Under the pieces are notes generated by a model. That model had not been told where the DNA came from. It was given only the letters and a program-made list of their open reading frames with translations, and searched no databases. Positions 35,166 to 47,289 of a stretch of DNA of 64,000 bases are shown piece by piece (within the stretch, counting starts at the first letter, position 1; every line of letters starts with the position of its first letter). The stretch comes from Tragulus kanchil. Lineage: Eukaryota > Chordata > Mammalia > Artiodactyla > Tragulidae. The DNA lies in the NCBI GenBank assembly GCA_022376925.1, contig JAIOJX010000026.1, positions 254,631,330 to 254,695,329 of the forward strand, given 5' to 3'. The position numbers and the translations under genes were made by a program.

Positions 35166-35659
35166 ATTCTCATACTAGCTGATTAGCTGTTCCTACTATT
35201 TATCCTTTTGTTTTCTAACATCTTTCTAAGCACGAATATTACTATTCATGACTTAGTTGTGTTTAATTGTGGCAAGCCAAGTTTTAGTTTTTATTTTTTG
35301 TAGGATTTATGTTGTGGCTGCCATTTGTCCCGTGCTATCCCTTACACTTACTGCTATAGTTTTCAGTCATGGGTCTAGGAAAAGAGGAGGCTGGTACCAA
35401 GAATAGGTTAAAAACAAATTTCTTTGTAGTCCAGGACCAAGATTCTGAATCATTTTCACTGAGGGGTAACAGAGATTATGAATCGACCTCTCTTGTGAGT
35501 GGGTGGCTAATTAGCATACAGAATCTTTTGAACTGTGTGCATTGTTTGGCAACTGTTCAGAAAAGTCTAGGAGGATTGGAACAGGCAGTGGTATCAGAGC
35601 CTTTGCAACTGAAAACTAGCCTTTGGGGCCTAATATAATGCATATGTTATAGTTTTTCA

Positions 35660-35800
35660 ATTCCTGGTCTATAAAAACATTTTTTAAGTGCAGTAAAATG
35701 CATATAACTTGAAGTTTACCACCCTAGCCATTTTTAAATGTACAAGTTCAGTAGCGTTAAATGTATTTACAGTGTTGTACAAGCAAGAGAAGCATTTCTT
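35660..35800 (-). mobile_element. Old L1 3' UTR scrap, antisense
   Basis: 'ACTTGAAGTTTACCACCCTA', then 'AAATGTACAAGTTCAG', then 'ACAGTGTTGTACAAGC' follow the antisense order of old L1 3' UTRs. Duplicated again at about 36,784-36,924. Confidence 0.5.
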
Positions 35801-37049
35801 AAGAGCTTTTCCTTTTTCTTTTTGTTAAGAAAAAGTTTGGGGAGTAAATAATAATGATAATTGTTTGTCTCATAGGTGAAGTGTCCTTGACTGTAACCTG
35901 AATTTTCTTCCTAGAACTTCAGAGAAAATTATATCTTCTAAAACGGAAAAATTGGCATGTTTTTTAAAAGCATGCCTATTATGTCAGGAAATAGTTTAAA
36001 AAAAAAAATAGCCTATTGATGTAAAACTTCACTCTTCTAATTGCAGTTGGTCCTTGATCAACATAGGAGTTAGGCATGGCAACCCTCTGCTCAGTTGAAA
36101 ATCTGTGTATAATTTACAGTCAACCCACTATATCCAGGGTTCCTCTGTAATCCACCATATTGGCAGTTCCACATGCAGGAATTTGACCAATCACAGATCA
36201 TGTAGTACTATAGTATTTACTCATAAGAATATCCATGAATAAGTGGACCTGTGCGGTTCAAACCAGTGTTGTTCAAGAGCTAACCATATTCTCATACTAG
36301 CTGATTAGCTGTTCCTACTATTTATCCTTTTGTTTTCTAACATCTTTCTAAGCATGAATATTACTATTCATGACTTAGTTGTGTTTAATTGTGGCAAGCC
36401 AAGTTTTAGTTTTTATTTTTTGTAGGATTTATGTTGTGGCTGCCATTTGTCCCGTGCTATCCCTTACACTTACTGCTATAGTTTTCAGTCATGGGTCTAG
36501 GAAAAGAGGAGGCTGGTACCAAGAATAGGTTAAAAAAAAATTTCTTTGTAGTCCAGGACCAAGATTCTGAATCATTTTCACTGAGGGGTAACAGAGATTA
36601 TGAATCGACCTCTCTTGTGAGTGGGTGGCTAATTAGCATACAGAATCTTTTGAACTGTGTGCATTGTTTGGCAACTGTTCAGAAAAGTCTAGGAGGATTG
36701 GAACAGGCAGTGGTATCAGAGCCTTTGCAACTGAAAACTAGCCTTTGGGGCCTAATATAATGCATATGTTATAGTTTTTCAATTCCTGGTCTATAAAAAC
36801 ATTTTTTTTAAGTGCAGTAAAATGCATATAACTTGAAGTTTACCACCCTAGCCATTTTTAAATGTACAAGTTCAGTAGCGTTAAATGTATTTACAGTGTT
36901 GTACAAGCAAGAGAAGCATTTCTTAAGAGCTTTTCCTTTTTCTTTTTGTTAAGAAAAAGTTTGGGGAGTAAATAATAATGATAATTGTTTGTCTCATAGG
37001 TGAAGTGTCCTTGACTGTAACCTGAATTTTCTTCCTAGAACTTCAGAGA

Positions 37050-37812
37050 TATACTCTCTATGATGGTAATTATCATTGCTAAGTTATGAGAGTGAACATT
37101 TTGAGCAATGATCTATAGTAGCTTTCACTTACCACTATTCCTTTTTTTTTCTTTGCAACAAACAAGGGTCTATTGAAAATAGGTTGTGAAACTAGACTAA
37201 CAGTGAAAATAGTCTCTTTCAAGCCATTGCAGTAATGGATTATTGCAAATTGAGTGGGCTAAGAAAAATAGTAAGTTCCAGTTTGACTGTTACGTAGTCT
37301 GTTGAAGTTACAAGAATCCTTGAGATACTTGCAGTAGAATGAGTTAAGGAGAATCATTCTCTTTAGCAGCAGAATAAGCTCAGTTAGGTGATTTTGTGGT
37401 GGAGAATCACTTGCTTTAAGGACAGAAATCAAGGACTCAAGTCCCCTCAAGATATATACGATTTCAAATTGCTTAAAGAAAATCAACTGTTCTTGTGGGA
37501 TATTTAAGTGGTTTTACTATTTATAGCCAATAAATATGTGGCTTTTACCATGACTGATTTCATAACTTTGTATATTTGCTTTCCCTTGACAGCAGTGTTT
37601 TCAACCCTTTTAAATCTGTATTTTTTATAAACATTAAAATACCACAAATCATAAGAGGTATAAATATGTGCCCTTCCTTCCCACAAAGTCCTCTCTTCAC
37701 ACATCCTCATACTGAACATAAACTTGCATTTGCAGTTTTTCCCATCCAAGTGGGGCTCTTTCTGCTGCGCCCTACTTTATGTGATATATGAAAAACAGAT
37801 TTTTAATATTAA
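37050..37812. other. Intronic, nothing recognised
   Basis: No gene, RNA or named repeat is supported. Short frames near 37,259-37,791 conflict with one another on both strands. Confidence 0.5.
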
Positions 37813-37823
37813 AAGCCATTTTA

Positions 37824-38108
37824 GGGCTTCCCAGGCAGTCCAGTGGGTAAAGAGTCCGCCTTGCAGTGCAAGGGGTGCTGATTCGATCCCTGTCCCGGGA
37901 AGATCTCATGTGCCCAGGAACGGCTGGGCCGGTGTTGCCAGTTAAGAGCCGGCGCTCTGAAGCACATGTGCCCAGAGCCTATTCTCTGCAGTGAGAGAGG
38001 CCACTGCGATGGGAGTCCCACACAGGCTAAAGAATAAAGATGGATGATAATAAATAAATAAAAAGCCAATGAAAGAGGCCAAATTTAAAAAAAAAAAAAA
38101 AGAAGAAG
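37824..38108 (+). mobile_element. tRNA-Glu SINE, same unfamiliar subfamily
   Basis: The head 'GGGCTTCCCAGGCAGTCCAG' and B box 'GATTCGATCCC' are followed by the GAGC-rich body, 'GGATGATAATAAATAAATAA' and 'AAAGAGGCC' before poly-A. The 11-bp target-site duplication 'AAGCCATTTTA' lies at 37,813-37,823 and 38,109-38,119. It is more diverged than the 18.6, 43.0 and 58.4 kb copies. Confidence 0.82.
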
Positions 38109-38119
38109 AAGCCATTTTA

Positions 38120-38895
38120 AACTGATAACTCTGCCTCCCGCATCTCCAGATTCTAACATGGCCCCTACTCAGAAGAGAGGATACCCCTTACATGGCTAAG
38201 CAACCTAACTAAGCAATGCCTCAGGTGGGAAGGACATCACTTACCTAGTTTTCCTGTTGGTGTTACACTGTTTAGTTTTGTGCTTCAACCCATAGAATTT
38301 GATACAGCTTGAGAGAAAGAAGTGCTACTGGAGATAAAAAAGGAAGTGAGGTAAAACTGAGACTCGTAGGAGTGGTCTTTGACTATAAAGTCTTCTTTTA
38401 ACTCTTAGAAGATAGCGCAAAAAGTTTCAGGAAGTTCTGGCATCCGGCAAAATACAGAACCTGGTCTGGGGAGCTTCTGGTTTATCAGTGGAATTGTCTT
38501 ATTTATCCTTATGCATTTAGCCAACCAACTTATAAAAAAAAATTTACAAAATCCAAATTCTAACACTGCTGAATCTATGCTGTTATTTCAGCTGCCTGAT
38601 TGGAACATAGTTAACAGTGTAGTACAGTGTGCTGTGGGTATATCCATAGCCCAGGTTTACAGCCTGGAAAGTGAGAACAAAAATGCAAACTGTCATTTTG
38701 GGAAACTGGCTGCTTGTCTGATGGAACTGTCTTAAAAGTGGGAAATTATTATAAGTAAATGTCACGAATGACAATTTTCTTCCATTTCCTTTCTTCAAGT
38801 AAGGAAACACACATACTTTTTAGTGTCATTAAAAGTTTACCTTAAGCATCTAAGAAAATGTTCTTTTATTTATGTGTATATACTCCATTTTTGAC
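38120..38895. other. Intronic, nothing recognised
   Basis: No gene or named repeat is supported. Frames at 38,511-38,810 overlap on opposite strands and show no motif. Confidence 0.5.
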
Positions 38896-41074
38896 TTGTT
38901 TTCTGCTTTTTTGCTTCTGTTGCTTTTTGTGGGTGAGGAGGCAGTCATAGAGCTAAGTAGAAAAGACAGGCTGTATCTCATTTGTTGACCTCTTCCTTTG
39001 CTAAGATGGCAACTTGTCTGAAATAGAGTGTGAATTCTTATTATTATTCATGTACCCCAAGAGGTTGGGAACAGCAGGTGACTTTCTTTTCTATGGCAGA
39101 GTAGAAGAGGGGACTGTTACTCTAGGATCCCCCATCCTGAAACTGCTTTAGATTTAAACTGGCATCTTGCCACAGGTATGAACACTGGTAGAAGACTTAC
39201 CCAGAAGCAGTATAACCTCAGCAGTGGGAAAAACCCAACAGAGGACCCCTTTTCTACCTACTAAGTCATACACACTTTTCTCGACTTGTCCACAAAAAAG
39301 CATATCTTGTTAAAGATTGATAAATCATGGTAAGGGTGGAGGTGGTGGAAATCTACATTTAAGGGTGTGATTCTTTTCAGACTTGAAATCTCAGTGTATA
39401 TAACTGATCCAGGTTGAGCTGCTGTGGCTGAACTGGGCAATTGATGGTAGAATATTGTTTGACTTACACACCCACAGCCTTAGTGGAGTTCCAGAAGCAC
39501 ACTATTTTCCTTGATTACTACTTTTTATTGAGGATTAGCTAGATACCATTTGTATAAGATATTTTTACCTGTAAAGTGTTAGTCTCTCAGTCCTCTCTGA
39601 CTTTTTGTGCCTCCATGATCTGTAGCCTTCCAGGCTCCTCTGTTTATGAAGTTCTCCAGGCAACAATACTGGAGTGGGTTGCCATTCCCTTCTCCAAGGG
39701 ATCTTCCCAGCCCAGGGGTCAAACCTGGTTCTCATGCATTACCATCTGAACCACCACGGGAGTCCTTTATTTATAAAGTAAGAGGGTGAAAGTTTGTTTA
39801 AAAAGAAGGAGGTGGGAGGAATTAAGAGTACCACTTTAGAAAATTTAACATCCAGATAGTAGGAGTCCCAAATAGGGATAGAAAAGGAATGAAATGGCCC
39901 AAAAATTAATTCAAGAAAATTTGCAACAACTGAAGGATGAACTTCCAGATGGGTTAGGTACAAGATTAGGTTTTCTTTTTCAAGAGGCTTTTTGTTTTCT
40001 GCTTTTTTTTGCTTTTCTTTTTGCTTTTTGTTGGGGGGGAGGAGACAGTCATAGAGCTAAGTAGAAAAGACAGGCTGTATCTCATTTGTTGACCTCTTCC
40101 TTTGCTAAGATGGCAACTTGTCTGAAATAGAGTGTGAATTCTTATTATTATTCATGTACCCCAAGAGGTTGGGAACAGCAGGTGACTTTCTTTTCTATGG
40201 CAGAGTAGAAGAGGGGACTGTTACTCTAGGATCCCCCATCCTGAAACTGCTTTAGATTTAAACTGGCATCTTGCCACAGGTATGAACACTGGTAGAAGAC
40301 TTACCCAGAAGCAGTATAACCTCAGCAGTGGGAAAAACCCAACAGAGGACCCCTTTTCTACCTACTAAGTCATACACACTTTTCTCGACTTGTCCACAAA
40401 AAAGCATATCTTGTTAAAGATTGATAAATCATGGTAAGGGTGGAGGTGGTGGAAATCTACATTTAAGGGTGTGATTCTTTTCAGACTTGAAATCTCAGTG
40501 TATATAACTGATCCAGGTTGAGCTGCTGTGGCTTAACTGGGCAATTGATGGTAGAATATTGTTTGACTTACACACCCACAGCCTTAGTGGAGTTCCAGAA
40601 GCACACTATTTTCCTTGATTACTACTTTTTATTGAGGATTAGCTAGATACCATTTGTATAAGATATTTTTACCTGTAAAGTGTTAGTCTCTCAGTCCTCT
40701 CTGACTTTTTGTGCCTCCATGATCTGTAGCCTTCCAGGCTCCTCTGTTTATGAAGTTCTCCAGGCAACAATACTGGAGTGGGTTGCCATTCCCTTCTCCA
40801 AGGGATCTTCCCAGCCCAGGGGTCAAACCTGGTTCTCATGCATTACCATCTGAACCACCACGGGAGTCCTTTATTTATAAAGTAAGAGGGTGAAAGTTTG
40901 TTTAAAAAGAAGGAGGTGGGAGGAATTAAGAGTACCACTTTAGAAAATTTAACATCCAGATAGTAGGAGTCCCAAATAGGGATAGAAAAGGAATGAAATG
41001 GCCCAAAAATTAATTCAAGAAAATTTGCAACAACTGAAGGATGAACTTCCAGATGGGTTAGGTACAAGATTAGG
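38896..41074 (+). repeat. Direct duplication 9: about 1,080 bp, two copies
   Basis: Copy 1 is 38,896-39,970 and copy 2 is 39,992-41,074. The first bases of copy 2 have inflated T and G homopolymers ('GCTTTTTTTTGC', then an eight-G run) relative to copy 1, as expected at an error-prone contig end. After that the offset is a constant 1,104. I see one substitution ('GGCTGAACTGG' against 'GGCTTAACTGG'). Confidence 0.9.
39575..39766 (-). mobile_element. Bov-tA SINE, antisense
   Basis: Antisense Bov-A unit 'GTTAGTCTCTCAGTCCTCTC' through 'TACTGGAGTGGGTTGCCATT', then a tRNA-head remnant ending 'GAACCACCACGGGAGTCC'. A second copy lies at about 40,679-40,870 and a truncated third at 41,849-41,961, both through duplications 9 and 10. 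Confidence 0.8.
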
Positions 41075-42943
41075 AATCACAATGGCTCTGAACTTCAACA
41101 AAAACAATAGGGACATAGCAAAACTTATAAAATTCTGAGGAAAAATTACTTCCAACCTAGAACTCTTACCCTGACAGACTCTCAGTTAACTCTGTGGGTT
41201 AAAGGTATTTTACCCTTTACCCACAGACTGGTTCCAAATTGGGAAAGGAATATGTCAAGACTGTGTATTGTCACCATGCTAATTTAATTTATATGCAGAA
41301 TATGTCATGTGAAATGCTGGTCTGGATGAAGCACAAATGAATCAAGATCGCCTGGAGAAATACCAATAACCTCAGGTATGCAGATGACACCACCCTTATG
41401 GCAGATAGCAAAGAGGAACTAAAGAGCCTTGTGATTAAGGTGAAAGAGGAGAGTGGAAAAGCTGGCCTAAAACTCAACATTCAAAGAACGAAGATCATGG
41501 CATCCGGTCCTATCACTTCATGGTAAATAGATGGACAAACAATGGAAACAGTGACAGACTTTATTTCCTTGGGCTCCAAAATCATTACAGAGGATAACTG
41601 CAGCCATGAAATTAAAAGACACTTGCTCCTTGGAAGAATGGCTATGACTAACCTAGACAGCGTATTCAAAAGCAGAGACATCAGTTCGCCGACAAAAGTC
41701 AGTATCCAAAGCTATGATTTTCCCAGTAATCATGTATGAACATGAGAGCTGGACCATAAAGAAGGCTGAGCACCAAGAATTGATGCCTTGAACTGAAGTG
41801 TTGGAGAAAGCTCTGAGAGTTCCTTGCACTGCAAGAAAATCAGACCAACTCCAGGCAACAATACTGGAGTGGGTTGCCATTCCCTTCTCCAGGGGATCTT
41901 CCCAGCCCAGGGGTCAAACCTGGTTCTCATGCATTACCATCTGAACCACCACGGGAGTCCTTTATTTATAAAGTAAGAGGGTGAAAGTTTGTTTAAAAAG
42001 AAGGAGGTGGGAGGAATTAAGAGTACCACTTTAGAAAATTTAACATCCAGATAGTAGGAGTCCCAAATAGGGATAGAAAAGGAATGAAATGGCCCAAAAA
42101 TTAATTCAAGAAAATTTGCAACAACTGAAGGATGAACTTCCAGATGGGTTAGGTACAAGATTAGGAATCACAATGGCTCTGAACTTCAACAAAAACAATA
42201 GGGACATAGCAAAACTTATAAAATTCTGAGGAAAAATTACTTCCAACCTAGAACTCTTACCCTGACAGACTCTCAGTTAACTCTGTGGGTTAAAGGTATT
42301 TTACCCTTTACCCACAGACTGGTTCCAAATTGGGAAAGGAATATGTCAAGACTGTGTATTGTCACCATGCTAATTTAATTTATATGCAGAATATGTCATG
42401 TGAAATGCTGGTCTGGATGAAGCACAAATGAATCAAGATCGCCTGGAGAAATACCAATAACCTCAGGTATGCAGATGACACCACCCTTATGGCAGATAGC
42501 AAAGAGGAACTAAAGAGCCTTGTGATTAAGGTGAAAGAGGAGAGTGGAAAAGCTGGCCTAAAACTCAACATTCAAAGAACGAAGATCATGGCATCCGGTC
42601 CTATCACTTCATGGTAAATAGATGGACAAACAATGGAAACAGTGACAGACTTTATTTCCTTGGGCTCCAAAATCATTACAGAGGATAACTGCAGCCATGA
42701 AATTAAAAGACACTTGCTCCTTGGAAGAATGGCTATGACTAACCTAGACAGCGTATTCAAAAGCAGAGACATCAGTTCGCCGACAAAAGTCAGTATCGTC
42801 AAAGCTATGATTTTCCCAGTAATCATGTATGAACATGAGAGCTGGACCATAAAGAAGGCTGAGCACCGAAGAATTGATGCCTCTGAACTGAAGTGTTGGA
42901 GAAAGCTCTGAGAGTTCCTTGCACTGCAAGAAAATCAGACCAA
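40758..42943 (+). repeat. Direct duplication 10: about 1,091 bp, overlapping duplication 9
   Basis: Copy 1 is 40,758-41,848 and copy 2 is 41,849-42,943, abutting. The first 317 bases therefore occur three times in the window (39,654, 40,758 and 41,849). The offset grows from 1,091 to 1,095 because copy 1 lacks four bases near its end. Those losses break the BovB reading frame that copy 2 keeps open, so copy 1 carries terminal sequence errors. Confidence 0.93.
41220..41848 (+). mobile_element. BovB fragment, truncated duplicate
   Basis: A partial copy of the BovB at 42,303-43,585 produced by duplication 10. It carries frame-breaking single-base losses near 41,707, 41,777 and 41,788 and stops abruptly at the junction, whereas the other copy runs on to a true 3' end. 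Confidence 0.85.
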
Positions 42944-43585
42944 TCGATCCTAAAGGAAATCAACCCTGAATATTCACTGGAATGACTGATGCTGATCCAA
43001 ACTTTGGCCACCTAATGCCAAGAAACGACTCATTGGGGGCTTCCCTGGTGGTTCAGTGGGTAAGGACACCGCCTTGCAGTGCAAGGGGCGCCAGTTCGAT
43101 CCCTGGCCTGGGAAGATCCCACGTGCTGTGGAGCGGCTGGACCCATGTGTCCAATTACCGAGCCGGAACTCTGGAGCGCATGCGTCTAGAGCCGGTGCTC
43201 TGCGACGACAGTTGCCACCGCGATGGGAGGCCCACACGGGCCAAAGAAGAACAAAGATGGATGAAACTAGACAAATGAAAGACCAGTAGAAGTGGCCCAC
43301 CCACCCCCTCCCAGCATACCCCCACCAAAAATAAATAAATAAATGTTTTTTAAAAAAAAAAAAGAAAGAAAAGAAACGACTCATTGGAAAAGAGCCTGCT
43401 GTTGGGAAAAATAGAAGACAAAAGGAGAAGGGGCCAACAGAGGATGAAATGGTTGGATGGCATCATTGATTCAATGGACAGGAGTTTGAGCAAGCTCTGG
43501 GAAACGGTAAAGAACAGAGAAGCCTGGTGTGCTGCCGTCCATGGCGTCTCAGAGAGTCGTACACAACTGAGCAACTGAACTAAAC
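42303..43585 (+). mobile_element. 5'-truncated BovB LINE with nested SINE
   Basis: It begins in the reverse-transcriptase region ('CAGACTGGTTCCAAATTGGG') and keeps a readable frame at 42,633-42,911 ('METVTDFISLGSK' start, 'FPVIMYEHESWTIKKAEH' near the end). It ends in the BovB 3' terminus ('AGAGTCGTACACAACTGAGC'). Flanking 11-mers 'AAAGGTATTTT' (42,292-42,302) and 'AAAGGCATTTT' (43,586-43,596) look like its target-site duplication. A SINE with its own duplication splits it at 43,037-43,370. It is dead by truncation, with no endonuclease domain. Confidence 0.85.
43037..43370 (+). mobile_element. Young tRNA-Glu SINE nested in BovB
   Basis: The head 'GGGCTTCCCTGGTGGTTCAG' and B-box region 'AGTTCGATCCC' (43,093-43,103) are followed by the same GAGC-rich body, AAGTGGCC tail, C-rich segment, (TAAA)n and poly-A as the 18.6 kb copy. 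A perfect 17-bp target-site duplication, AAGAAACGACTCATTGG, is at 43,020-43,036 and 43,371-43,387. It must be younger than the BovB it interrupts. Confidence 0.9.
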
Positions 43586-43690
43586 AAAGGCATTTTCACT
43601 TAAGCAAGGTCTCAAAAAATTTACTTTGCAAACACTATCACAAATCTACTGGAGTAAGGTTTACCCCTCCGAACTGGGGAGTAAAACAGG

Positions 43691-45231
43691 AAGGTTGAAG
43701 ATTTAGGATACTGAAAATGAGAGATTCAGCTAGAAAGAGAGAGATGAATAAAGGGTATCATCAAATTCAGGTTGAAAGAAGGTCTCAAGGTGAAGGCTTT
43801 CCTCTTGGCATAGAGATGAAGAAGTCCAAATTTGAACAAATCAGAAAGCTCAAGGAGAGATCCTTCTAAGAAGATAAAATTGATAGAGTAATTTCTGAAT
43901 GGATTGAGGGGTTGTTTTAGTAATAGTAAGAAATAAAGCATATAAGAAGTGTTTTCAGGAAAAATGTTTTTCAAGAAAGAAAAAGGAGCTATAGTATATA
44001 TATGACCCAGCAGTGGATAGCATTGTGTAGTCATAAGAAACTAAAAATAGGATGCAAATTAATCAAAAATAGTGTATAACTGTATTAGGAGGATGAGGAG
44101 GAGGATATAAAGGGAGGGGAGATTTTTAAGAGTTAAATCTCTGTCTTTCACAGTGGGGAAGACAAGTAACATAAAATCATTAGTGGCGCTATTAGCATGT
44201 TACTTAGAGATACAAAGATAGATACCAAAAAGAATCAGAAAGGTTGAAAATTGTTGCCAAGGTGAAGCAGGAGATGGGGAGGGAGAAGAGGAGAGGAAGA
44301 AACTACTGTTTTTCTTAAACTTTATAAAGTTATTTGACTCATTAAAATATAGGTGCATTAAGCTTTAATTAAAAATAAAATAAAAACTAGGGTGAAAAGA
44401 ACTAGGATGTTGGACTTTCACGTCTAAGAGACCTGGATTTATCTGGTTCTTCCATTTTCTAATTTATTGACATTAAGCAACTTATTTAACCTTTTGAAAC
44501 TCAGTTTCCTTTTCTGAGGAAAGATTAAAATGAGGTACTTTATGTAAAGCAGCTGGCAAGTAATTTTTGCCTCTGTAGGTGTCAGTCTCTACCCTGTCCC
44601 TCATGTTTCCCAGGAGGAAGTAGGGAACCACCACTGTCGTTGGGATGCTTACCTTTCAGATACAACACTAGGATTGTTCTTATCCTTCAGAACTTTCTGT
44701 TTCATAGCTGTGTGCCTGTTCAGATTAAAGGCATGTCACTTGTCATGCCTTTATCAACTATCGAAAATTTTAAAAGCAATGAGATGATTTGAAACATTGA
44801 TGAGAGAGGACAATCAAGTTATATGGACTGCTTGTTGGGAGAGAAGCTGTGGTCTCAGATTTCTCTTTCAACATGAACTTCAGTGCAAATGCCATTAGAT
44901 AGTATCTCTTCCACCAATAGAGAAAACACTTGTTATGTAGACTGATAAACTGTGGGAATTTCATGGAACCAAGATCAGCAAGAGTGCTATTGCTCTGGAC
45001 CATCTGCCAAAGTATCAAAATACCTTTTTTTGTTGTTTTCTAAGAACATCTACCTTAGCAACTGCTGTTTTTGTTTCTAAATTCTATATACTTCTGGAAC
45101 AATTCAGAAAGCAGATCACTGTGGAACAAAAGGACACTGTATGGAAACCTGTTTCCCTGCCTTGGTGCATATTTGTGTAGTATTTTACAGAATACAGCAG
45201 TGCTTTCCCATTATAACTTGATCCTCTATGG
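43691..45231. other. Intronic, no gene; one MIR
   Basis: About 44,405-44,570 is a sense MIR ('GAGACCTGGATTTATC', then 'CATTAAGCAACTTATTTAAC', then 'AAACTCAGTTTCCTTTTCTG'). Frames at 43,726-44,034 (minus) and 44,770-45,018 (minus) carry no recognisable motif. The rest is unassigned. Confidence 0.5.
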
Positions 45232-45560
45232 CAGTGATTCTAAATCTCTCACACTTGTTTTTCCCTCTCCTACACTCACCCGTCACCCCCCACCCTGCCC
45301 CCTGTCCAAATGTATATACATATATATGTTCTAAGAAATCTTGGACAGGGTTTGCTGATGTGTGGTTTTTTTAATTGCCCTGGATTATTCTAATGTACCG
45401 ACAGGTTGGGAAGCATTGTCTGTCCTGCAGCGTGCTATACCCCAGACACTCTTAACTGGGGCAGATGAGGGAACTGAGGTTCACAGGAAGATTACAGCTT
45501 ATTCACTGTCACCCATCAACAAGCATATCTAGCTTGGACATGTATTCTGTACTCCAACTC
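45228..45560. mobile_element. MER5-like hAT remnant followed by MIR
   Basis: 'CAGTGATTCTAAATCTC' near 45,233 and 'CAGGTTGGGAAGCATTG' near 45,401 are imperfect inverted ends of the CAGTGGTTCTCAA type used by MER5 elements. About 45,430-45,560 then resembles a MIR tail ('GATGAGGGAACTGAGGTTCA'). Confidence 0.5.
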
Positions 45561-47289
45561 TGATTTTATCTTTGGTTGACTACGTTTTTTAATTTTGGTT
45601 CTCTGATTTGTATTAAGAGAAGTTAGTATATTTCATACAAGATGTGATCTCAGTTAAAATAAGATTTGGAATTTTTACTTTAAAGCATCTTTTTATTTTT
45701 TCCAGATGCAAAGAAAATGAAACAAAATTTTTAATATACTCCTGCTTCATAGTAAATATTAGGACTTACCAGATCTGAGTATTCACATTTGAGAAAAATT
45801 GGTATGGTCCTTGAAAAGAGTGGGAATTTGGGTGATTTTGGTACAGAGGCAGGCTTGAGAAGTTGGTTTGTTGGGCTTCTTTGAGATTTTTGGTACTGTC
45901 TTAGGAGTATTCTACAGTAGAAGAAAGTGTATGTTGCATGGTATAAAAATATTGTATCTGGTTTTAAACTTTTATCATATTATACATTTAAAGTCACACC
46001 CTAAACATCTTGGGAATGACTGGAAATGGAGATCTGGAAATCTCTGAAGCCTTACTTATTTTTTCACTGGCATTCTCTCAGTTACTTCTAATAAAACAAG
46101 TTGTGACTTGCAAACATTTGCCCAACAGCCTCTGGGTGTCCTCAGGGAAATTAAAAGCAGGGATATGAAAAGCTGTAGAGTTCTGTGCCAGTGATTAAGA
46201 TCACAGAATACAGCTTATAATTATATAGGCTTTTGCCTGTTCCCATTTATCATTAGTAATATTCTCAAGGCTAAATGACTGCTCAGCAATTTAAACTGCA
46301 ATTTAAGAGAAATAGACCTTTTTGTGAAAAGGTCCTCTGTCTCCTGAAGTTTCTTTCTCTTTTCATAGAAGAGCTCTCTTCTTTCATAATGGTTATGATA
46401 TAGTAAATGACTCACTTGCTGGAGGGGCCCCTCATCTGTTAACTCATGAGATTTTAACTACTTCAAAAACAGCTTTGCTCTTTATGAATCTTGTCCAGCC
46501 TGTGACATCTCTTATACTATTGTCTTCTGGTTAGAGGGACCGTTTTTAAGATTACTGAAAACATTTTTTCAAACTTTTTTAAGTTAAAACCAGAAAATAG
46601 GTACAGACTGTTTTACTCTTGTGAAAAATGATTATTAATACTATTTAACTATCATAAGTTTGGTACAATAGAAGAGAAAGACTTAAGAAAAATCACACAT
46701 TCCAACATTCTACCAGAAAGTTACTTTTCTTATTATTTAACAGTGTGTAAGGCTTAACACAACAGAGCATTAGATAACATTCCCACCTGTATTTTAGTTT
46801 ATATTTGGGAGAAAATAAAGTGTACATCTTGTGACACAAAGTGGTACAGTAATGAGTGTTGCTTCTTTCTCTCTCCACTGGTTTCTTTTTACAAAATTAG
46901 AGGTTTTGTTTGTTTGCTTTTGGTAGAAAGATTTTACCTGCTTGATTGTCAGCCAGTATTAGAGAACATTAAAAACAGGGCTTTAATAATATAAGCAGGA
47001 GTGGAGGTATGCTTAGCCTTCCTTTAGATTTCATTACCACTCAATTGCTTCATTTTTTCCTGCCTTTTGTTAATTATGTCTCTCTTAGCACTTTTGTCCA
47101 AAGTTGAATTCAGTATCCTCTCCTATCTGTCTCAGTTTTTCTTCCTTTCTCTGTGGCTGACTGGCATCACTGTTTGCCTAGTATTTTGAAAAATATGGCT
47201 GGTGAACCATCCTTAACAAAATGAACCAATTACTTGTTTTTTCATCCCAGGCCAACTGATTTAAAATTAATGAATGCTTCCTTCTTGTC
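45561..47289. other. Intronic, nothing recognised
   Basis: Low-complexity T-rich stretches and unique sequence. No exon with good splice sites and no named repeat is supported. Confidence 0.5.

Larger units (their letters stand above)
34832..37049 (+). repeat. Direct duplication 8: about 1,096 bp, two copies
   Basis: Copy 1 is 34,832-35,925 and copy 2 is 35,952-37,049. The offset is 1,120 rising to 1,124 through homopolymer length changes. Other differences are few ('AAGCACGAAT' against 'AAGCATGAAT'; 'AAAAACAAATTTC' against 'AAAAAAAAATTTC'). The 26-base spacer is A-rich. The 89-codon frame in both copies (35,369 and 36,491) exists twice only because of this duplication, and I recognise no family in it. 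Confidence 0.9.
42165..43690 (+). repeat. Older interspersed repeat interrupted by BovB
   Basis: 'CTGAGGAAAAATTACTTCCA' with 'CCTAGAACTCTTACCC' on the left of the BovB, and 'AAGGTCTCAAAAAATTTACT' with 'GGGGAGTAAAACAGGAAGG' on the right, read as one older repeat split by the insertion. I recognise the phrase pattern from mammalian interspersed repeats but cannot name the family with certainty. The span includes the BovB. Confidence 0.45.

Noticed and set aside
35369..36760. 89-codon ATG frame present twice (35,369 and 36,491)
   Set aside because: Copied by duplication 8. No family resemblance and no splice context as an exon.
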